Shown: positions 57,575-64,000 of the stretch, one piece after another
Layout: every line of letters starts with the position of its first letter
Position numbering within the stretch: the first letter of the stretch is position 1
Assembly: GCF_001659605.2 (NCBI RefSeq)
Contig: NC_035177.2
Coordinates: 5,948,701 to 6,012,700, forward strand
DNA from: Manihot esculenta
Lineage: Eukaryota; Streptophyta; Magnoliopsida; Malpighiales; Euphorbiaceae
Length of the DNA: 64,000 nucleotides
Direction: 5' to 3'
Made by a program: the position numbers and the translations under genes
The notes under the pieces: model-generated
The model's input: only the letters and a program-made list of their open reading frames with translations
Told to the model about the DNA's origin: nothing
Databases searched by the model: none

Positions 57575-58195
57575 ATGGCCGCAGCTGTTGCCGCTGAAGA
57601 GCAACCCCTTTGCATCACATACCCAATACTGAATGCACCCTTAGAATTACGAACAGGTATGATTCATATGTTACCAAAATTTCAAGGCTTGGAGAATGAA
57701 GACCCTCATTGTCATCTAAAAGAGTTTTATGTGGTTTGTTCAAGTATGAGACCACAAGGTATAACTGACGAACAAATAAGTTTGGTAGCTTTCCCTTTCA
57801 CTTTAATTGAATCTGCTAAGGATTGGCTCTACTATTTGCCCCTAGGTTCAATCACCACTTGGGTACAAATTAGAGACTTATTCTTAGAAAGATTTTTTCC
57901 AGCAACTAAAGCATCATCAATAAGAAAAGAAATAAGTGGAATTAAACAAAGAAAAAATGAAACTTTACATGAATATTGGGAAAGGTATAAGAAATAAATT
58001 GCAAGTTGTCCAAAACATAGAATCACTCCAAAACAGCTTAACCTTCATTTTTACGAAGGACTTTTGCCATTAGAACGAAGAATAATAGATGCTGCTAGTG
58101 GAGGAGCCTTTGCAGAAATGGAACCTGAAGAAGGTAAAACTTTAATCTCCAAATTAGCTGCCAATTCTAGACAATATGGCCAAGAAGAGGACATT
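57575..58195 (+). pseudogene. C-family gag, Athila-like, cut by a B element
   Basis: The start is probably Met at 57575 (M-A-A-A-V-A-A-E-E); the frame is open upstream to 57395. Motifs: I-T-Y-P-I-L-N-A-P-L-E-L, H-M-L-P-K-F-Q-G-L, A-K-D-W-L-Y-Y-L-P, E-R-F-F-P-A-T-K and Y-W-E-R-Y-K-K. These match family B gag at about half of positions by eye. A TAA at 57995-57997 interrupts the frame, which then continues (S-C-P-K-H-R-I ... S-R-Q-Y-G) to 58195, where the B LTR begins. The zinc knuckle and everything after it are absent from this side. Confidence 0.87.
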
Positions 58196-59940
58196 TGATA
58201 TAGCATATTTTAGTCCATTTTATCATTATGTTCTTGATGTTTATTTACATCTTTTCTGCTTAATTTTGTAGTTTTAATCATGTTTTGCAGATATTAGGTG
58301 TAAAGAGACAATATGGAGAAAATGCTCTTAAAACTGCCAAAAAGTGCCAAATATGGAAAGTGCCAAAAAAGGAAAGTTTTCAAATAAGGAAAGTTTTCAG
58401 AAAAGGAAAGTTTTCAAATAAGGAAAGTGCAGAAGCAAAAGCAAATAAAAAAAGCTCAGTTAGAAGATTATTTGAAATTCAAATCGCATATCTTTCTTTC
58501 CTTGTTCAAAGATGTGCACACACTGTAGCAGCCATATCTTTCTATTTAGGCAGCAAGATCTCATGAAGACACACTTGCCTCTTCTACATTCAGCATTCAA
58601 AATTCAAACAAAGGCTCCACCTAAAAAGGAAAGACTGGACAAATTCACTTTCCTTTCTGCATTCAATGACTGCGCTCCACTTCCTCTTCTGCAATCCGTG
58701 CGCATCCTTCCCCTTCTGAAGCCTGATCCACGCGCCTCCTTCCTTCTAGAGAATTTGCAATGCGATTCTTTCCTTTTCAGCACTTTGGACAGCCTCTTCA
58801 CTAATTAGGAAGCAAGTATGACCTAGGCCAGCACTTTCAACTATAAAAAGACACATAAGGAGCCTCCACACAACCTTTACACACCACCTTGGAGACACCT
58901 ACGGGATTTACATCTCTTCTTCTACCTTTCTTCTTTTCTTTTATTTTTTTTATTTTTGTTTCAGTCATGAGAGGCTGAAACCTTTTTTTTCTAGTTGAAG
59001 ATTGGTTGAAACTTTGGTTGTTTTATGGATTGTGAGATCTGAACATAAGTTGTTTAGCTTTTGGTTATTCAATATTAGTGCAATTTCATACTTGATTCCA
59101 TTATTGCTTTATTATTTTGATCAATGTGGCCAATTGATTATTGATTGCAAGGTAAAATATTATTAGTTTGAATGATTTTAAGTCCGTAATTGCTTGGATT
59201 ACTCAAACATAAGAACACTTGGTGTAAAAACCAAGAAAATTGTATGATCTAGCAACATCTCATGCGTTTGAGTAGTTAGGATTGGATCTCTCTCTTTCTT
59301 CATGCAATTAACAATTGTTTGATGCTTAAGGCCCAAGGACGTTCCTTGGCAATTTGTTAATTAGTAATTAATTAGAGGACGTTCCCTAATTGGTTTAATC
59401 ATAAGGAGAGACATGGTGGTGAGAAGCGTCTTCCATCTCTATAACTAATCTATTGAATCAATCAAAAGAAACTAAGTGTCAATGATCAATCCCAACAACT
59501 AAAGTGGATCCAATTCTTCAACTAGAGCTTTCTTATTATTTATTTCTCTTTTATTTTATTATTCGCTTATTTTAATTGCTTTCAGTAGTTTGTTAACCAA
59601 ATCAATCTCAAACCACCTATTTTACTTTTACTGCAATTTATTTTTATTCCGCTTTCAGTTTATCTCATTTTCAGTTTTATCTTGTTTCAGTTTATTTCGC
59701 TTTCAGTTTATTTTGCTTTCCTTTTATTTCGCTTTCGGTTTATCTCGCTTTCAGTTTATCTCATTTCAGTTTACTTTGCTTTCAGTTTATTTTTATTTCA
59801 ATTTATTCTCTTGGTTTTGATAAGGAAAATAGGTAAGTTTTCAATTCCCTGTGGATTCGATCCTTTCACCACTATCTACAGTTGTAAATTGTTGATAATC
59901 AGAAAGGTTATTTTTTACCCGTTTCGACAACCGCGAGTCA
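58196..59940 (+). repeat. 5' LTR of the forward B element
   Basis: 1745 bp from TGATATAGCATATTTTAGTC to AACCGCGAGTCA. Near-repeats of AAGGAAAGTTTTCAAAT lie at 58365-58435. The TATA box CTATAAAAAG is at 58841-58850. A run of TTTCAGTTTATCTCG-like units fills 59650-59815. Hydrophobic reading frames in this run are artefacts. Confidence 0.93.
58841..58850 (+). promoter_or_regulatory. TATA box of the B LTR
   Basis: CTATAAAAAG within TTTCAACTATAAAAAGACAC; the same sequence recurs near 63687 in the 3' LTR and antisense in LTRs 2 and 3. Promoter use is inferred. Confidence 0.65.
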
Positions 59941-59945
59941 AAAAT

Positions 59946-59963
59946 TGGCGCCATTGCCGGGAA
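59946..59963 (+). other. tRNA-Asp primer-binding site of the forward B element
   Basis: TGGCGCCATTGCCGGGAA, 5 nt after the LTR, against TGGCGCCGTTGCCGGGGA for a perfect plant tRNA-Asp site: two mismatches. Confidence 0.88.
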
Positions 59964-59991
59964 ATTGATTTAACTAATCTGTTTTTCTTTC

Positions 59992-60872
59992 ATGACCAGA
60001 TCTGCACTCAAGGACACTCTGCCTTAAGATCCAAAAAAAAAAAAGAGTGAAGACCACCTTTGCGCAGGAGCACCTTCTGCAACTCATTCGGTCGCCGAAC
60101 ATCTCACCAAAAGGCACAGTCACCATCGCAGATCTGAATCATGGATGAGATAAGTAGATCTGATCTTTCTTTTCTGACATCTTTTATGAAAGATTTTGCC
60201 ATAGGACTAGTTCAACAGGTTCAAGTACTTCAGCCACCAAAGCCATGTAGGATCTGTGGATATGTGGGACACCCAACTGATCAATGTCCTACACTTTATG
60301 GGAATAGTCAGCCTAGACATACATTTAGAGGATTCAATGACCAACCAGTTCATGCATTTGGAGGATACTATGAACAGTCGAGACATGATCCCTACTTTAA
60401 CACATACAATCCAGATTGGGGAGACCCTCCGAACTTCAGTTATGCATGGGATAACAACTACCAGGATTATCAAGGAAATCAAGCCCAAGAAAAACCTCCA
60501 AGTTCCAACCAACACCTTGAAGAGAAGATTAGGACATTGGCGATTTCTGTGCAAACTCTCCAACAGCAGGTGGAACAATTGACCACCTCAATGAGTGCAA
60601 CCATGATAAGAAGAGAGGACGAGTTTCAAGATGATGAGGAAGATGATGAAAGTTCGCAAGTTCAAGAACAAGCTGCTGAAGAGAATCAACCAGAATACTG
60701 TTTTTCTAAACAAACTGGTCAAACAGAACCTGCTGATAGTTTAGATATTATTGATCATATGAGCAAAGATGTTTTTTTTATAAATCAAGATGATATTCTG
60801 ATCAATGATCTTTGCAGAGAAGAGAGCCAGAAAAAGCTAGAACTGAAAGAAACTGATTGTTGCATCCAATAG
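59992..60872 (+). pseudogene. Family B gag with the N-terminal domain deleted
   Basis: The original gag start remains at 59992 (M-T-R-S-A-L-K-D) but a stop follows after ten codons, and the gag domain present in the copy at 31500-32400 is absent. The open part, 60141-60872, starts M-D-E-I-S-R-S-D and holds S-F-M-K-D-F-A-I-G-L-V-Q, the CCHC knuckle C-R-I-C-G-Y-V-G-H near 60250-60290, a Tyr/Gly/Gln-rich stretch and an acidic tail. TAG at 60870-60872 replaces the Gln seen in the antisense copy (C-I-Q-Q-V-D). Confidence 0.82.
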
Positions 60873-61358
60873 GTGGACCGCAAACATGCGCAGAACAAAG
60901 GAGAGCCAATTGCACCTCTCCAAATCAGCCTTGCGCAGACTGAAACCACCACCTTTCGGCCGCCGAACCTCTCACCACAGCTTCCATCGTCTGAAACTCC
61001 TTTCAGCCTTCCAACGCAAACAGTCCATGCTCATAAGGAACAAATGGTATTCCAAGCACCTAAACCAAAGGACCATGCAGATCAATGCCTTCCCAAACCT
61101 CCAGATAAGGTAGAATTTATTTTGCCTGAACTTAATGCCAAATTGCAGCCACCTATGGAGAAATATCAATTGAAGTTGGAAGTGCTAAAAAATGCAAACA
61201 TAAGGGCTAGAGGCACACCTCATCTGAAAGAAGAGAAGCTAATCATGTTACTTCATGAGTACATGGAGAAAATAGGATGGGCTATGAAAAAATCAAAAGG
61301 AGTGCTACACTTTTTACTCAATGCAGTTGGGACCCCTTTCCCTTCTCCAATTACTTGA
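60873..61358 (+). pseudogene. Family B pol stub (forward copy)
   Basis: It continues the gag frame after one TAG. It matches 30350-30925 to the last codons, with K-V-E-F-I-L-P-E-L and L-I-M-L-L-H-E-Y-M-E-K-I-G-W-A, and ends P-F-P-S-P-I-T-stop at 61356-61358. At 60955-60975 it contains a TTCGGCCGCCGAAC palindrome translated as F-R-P-P-N. There is no reverse transcriptase, RNase H or integrase between here and the 3' LTR. Confidence 0.75.
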
Positions 61359-62691
61359 GCCTTGATCAAGTGGATCGCACCATGCACACCACACCCAGGG
61401 GAGTACTCAGCTTCTTTTGCATTTTAATATTTCCTAGACATTGAGGACAATGCATGATTTAGGTGTAGGGGTGCATATTTCTGAATTTTTAATTTTTACT
61501 TTGATTTTCAGTTTGAATTTTTATTTTCATTTTCAGTGTGATTTTTTTTTCAAATTTTTCGTTTTGCTTTCAATAACACACACAACCACAGTCTTCTTCC
61601 TTTTTGTGTTCCGATTTGCTTCACTCAAACTGATAGACTATGTTGATGAGCTTTTCTTTCCATGACCCCATTGATGTGATAACTCTTTAAACTTATGTTG
61701 AATCAATTGCAGTGAGTTATATTCATGTTTGAGAATTGCCTTTTGAATTGAATCTTTGATTTTGCCATGGTGAAAAATATATTGATGACACTCATTAGAG
61801 AGAATAAATTGAAAATTGTGTGAATGAACTTAACTTGACTTGATTTAACAATTGGTGTTGATTTGCCCAAATCATTGAGAGAAAGAAAATTCAGCAAAGG
61901 CAAAGACCTCATGAGCACAAATTTAAAACTATTCCAATGGTTGAAAGACTATGAATAGAGCTAGTAGCCACTTGGACAGGTGACCAACTGAGTAACTGGG
62001 GGTGGGTATCACCAATATGTACTTGAGCCTTGATCAAGTGGATCGCACCATGCACACCACACCCAGGGGAGTACTCAACTTCTTTTTCATTTTAATATTT
62101 CCTATACATTGAGGACAATGCATGATTTAGGTGTAGGGGTGCATATTTCTGAATTTTTAATTTTTACTTTGATTTTCAGTTTGAATTTTTATTTTCATTT
62201 TTAGTGCGAATTTTTTTCAAATTTTTCGTTTTGCTTTCAATAACACACACAATCACAGTCTTCTTCCTTTTTGTGTTCCGATTTGCTTCACTCAAACTGA
62301 TAGACTATGTTGATGAGCTTTTCTTTCCATGACCCCATTGATGTGATAACTCTTTAAACTTATGTTGAATCAATTGCAGTGAGTTATATTCATGTTTGAG
62401 AATTGCCTTTTGAATTGAATCTTTAATTTTGCCATGGTGAAAAATATATTGATGACACTCATTAGAGAGAATAAATTGAAAATTGTGTGAATGAACTTAA
62501 CTTGACTTGATTTAACAATTGATGTTGATTTGCCCAAATCATTGAGAGAAAGAAAATTCAGCAAAGGAAAGACCTCATGAGCACAAATTTAAAACTGTTC
62601 CAATGGTTGAAAGACTATGAACAGAGCTAGTAGCCACTTGGACAGGTGACCAACTGAGTAACTGGGGGTGGGTATCACCAATATGTACCTT
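61353..62691 (+). repeat. 668-bp tandem duplication in the B 3' non-coding region
   Basis: ACTTGAGCCTTGATCAAGTG begins both copies (61353 and 62021), and the second ends at ATCACCAATATGTACCTTCA. Differences are few. The antisense B unit has this segment once (30360 back to about 29690). Confidence 0.92.
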
Positions 62692-63029
62692 CACGTCAAA
62701 AGGTTGGTGACTTTTTCAAGCAAGATCTAAGTGCAAAAGACTGAATAAAGTACTTCAAGGTAAGGGCAAGTCAATCTAAAACCTAAAAAGAGTCTTATCT
62801 GAACAAATAATATGTGCATGTATGATCTCTCTCTTGAGTAAAACAAATCCTAGCCATGGTAAGTAAAGGGAAACAAGGAAAGAATGTGAGTAATCTTCAT
62901 GCATATATTCTTCACTGCAATGATTCAAAATAGGTGTCTTGAGTAAGAGCTTAAGTGGTAATAAGGATCTAGAGCAAAGAAAGTTTGTTTGATTATGTTT
63001 ATTTGCTTGAGGATAAGCAAAAGGCTAGG

Positions 63030-63041
63030 TGTGGGGGTATT
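63030..63041 (+). other. Polypurine tract of the forward B element
   Basis: TGTGGGGGTATT directly before the 3' LTR, as in the antisense unit. Confidence 0.75.
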
Positions 63042-64000
63042 TGATAGAGCATATCTTAGTCCATTTTATCATTATGTTCTTGATGTTTATTTACATCTTT
63101 TCTGCTTAATTTTGTGGTTTTAATCATGTTTTGCAGATATTAGGTGTAAAGAGACAATCTGGAGAAAATGCTCTTAAAACTGCCAAAAAGTGCCAAATAT
63201 GGAAAGTGCCAAAAAAGGAAAGTTTTCAAATAAGGAAAGTTTTCAGAAAAGGAAAGTTTTCAAATAAGGAAAGTGCAGAAGCAAAAGCAAATAAGAAAAG
63301 CTCAGTCAGAAGATTATTTGAAATTCAAATCGCAGATCTTTCTTTCCTTGTTCAAAGATGTGCACACACTGTAGCAGCCATATCTTCCTATTTAGGCAGC
63401 AAGATCTCATGAAGACACACTTGCCTCTTCTACATTCAGCATTCAAAATTCAAACGAAGACTCCACCTAAAAAGGAAAGACTGGACAGATTCACTTTCCC
63501 TTCTGCATTCAATGACTGCGCTCCACTTCCTCTTCTGCAATCCGCGCGTATCCTTCCTCTTCTGAAGCCTGATCCGCGCGCCTCCTTCCTTCTGGAGAAT
63601 TTGCAATGCGATTCTTTCCTTTCCAGCACTTTGGGCAGCCTCTTCACTAATTAGGAAGCAAGTATGACCTAGGGCAGCACTTTCAACTATAAAAAGACAC
63701 ATAAGGAGCCTCCACACAACCTTTACACACCACCTTAGAGACACCTACGGGATTCACATCTCTTCTTCTACCTTTCTTCTTTTCTTTTATTTTTTTTTTT
63801 TTGTTTCAGCCATGAGAGGTTGAAACCTTTTTGTCTAGTTGAAGATTGGTTGAAACTTTGGTTGTTTTATGGATTGTGAGATCTGAACATAAGTTGTTTA
63901 TCTTTTGGTTATTCAATATTTGTGCAATTTCACGCTTGATTCCATTATTGCTTTGTTATTTTGATCAATGTGGCCAATTGATTATTGATTGCAAGCTAAT
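63042..64000 (+). repeat. 3' LTR of the forward B element, first 959 bp
   Basis: It starts TGATAGAGCATATCTTAGTC and follows the 5' LTR with scattered changes; the TATA box is near 63687-63696. It is cut by the window end. Confidence 0.93.

Larger units (their letters stand above)
58196..64000 (+). mobile_element. Forward family B element, gag-deleted and lacking reverse transcriptase; runs off the window
   Basis: 5' LTR 58196-59940, primer site 59946, internal region to 63041, 3' LTR from 63042. It sits inside C-family gag; the left flank is ACATT and the right flank is outside the window. Coding capacity is the C-terminal half of gag plus the pol stub. It has no enzyme domains, so it would need proteins from another element. 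Confidence 0.9.

Noticed and set aside
58285..58808. Frames of 93-98 codons in the B LTR that recur at 63131-63654 and antisense at 29004 and 34203
   Set aside because: Recurrence simply reflects LTR copies; the Lys/Ser-rich part is the AAGGAAAGTTTTCAAAT repeat.

Overview
The window is nuclear DNA from a flowering plant, probably a dicot; the species cannot be named from the sequence. It is a dense pile of LTR retrotransposons inserted into one another. I found no ordinary host gene, rRNA gene or tRNA gene. Only one element looks intact. The rest are solo LTRs, internally deleted copies, or gag/pol fragments broken by stop codons. Family labels A to D are mine.

Family A is a Ty3/gypsy element of Tekay/Del type. 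It has 2.2-2.7 kb LTRs, initiator-tRNA-Met priming and a single gag-pol ORF. Ten whole or partial A LTRs lie here. Family B is Athila-like, with 1.75-1.93 kb LTRs and tRNA-Asp priming. It carries gag plus a short pol stub and has no reverse transcriptase, RNase H or integrase. Family C is a related gag-bearing element whose LTR begins TGATGAGTTGC. Family D is a decayed Tekay/Del-like element. There are also a Tork-type Ty1/copia element, a Tat/Ogre-type gag remnant, a copia-type LTR, a solo LTR starting TGTAACACCC, and a possible SINE.

Layout. 1-9682: a copia element (6138-9682) was broken by a reversed C LTR (5663-6137), which was broken by an A element (1-5662), which holds a reversed A solo LTR (817-3103, duplicated target TGGAC). 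10283-10515: a 44-bp host tandem repeat. 10516-34537: a reverse-strand B composite with three LTRs and two internal regions, flanked by GTTGG/ATTGG. It is interrupted by a rearranged A cluster (10905-15189), the intact A element (16607-26414, duplicated target CGCGC) and an A solo LTR (26443-28678, GGAAG). 34538-41900: mostly AT-rich DNA with a B-type solo LTR (36420-38233, GGAGA). 41901-48199: a Tat/Ogre-like primer site and gag split by two LTR insertions. 48435-52068: two diverged 1.5-1.6 kb direct repeats. 52079-56164: the D integrase tail and 3' LTR, split by an A LTR that itself contains another A solo LTR. 56165-64000: a C element whose gag is split by a forward B element that runs off the window.

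The intact A element is the only plausible source of working enzymes here; the B copies would need proteins from another element. The most unusual signals are dense arrays of the palindrome TTCGGCCGCCGAA around the A promoter, a splice-donor-like site kept in all eight A LTRs that retain that part, the three-LTR B composite, and a B family that seems to have spread after losing most of pol.
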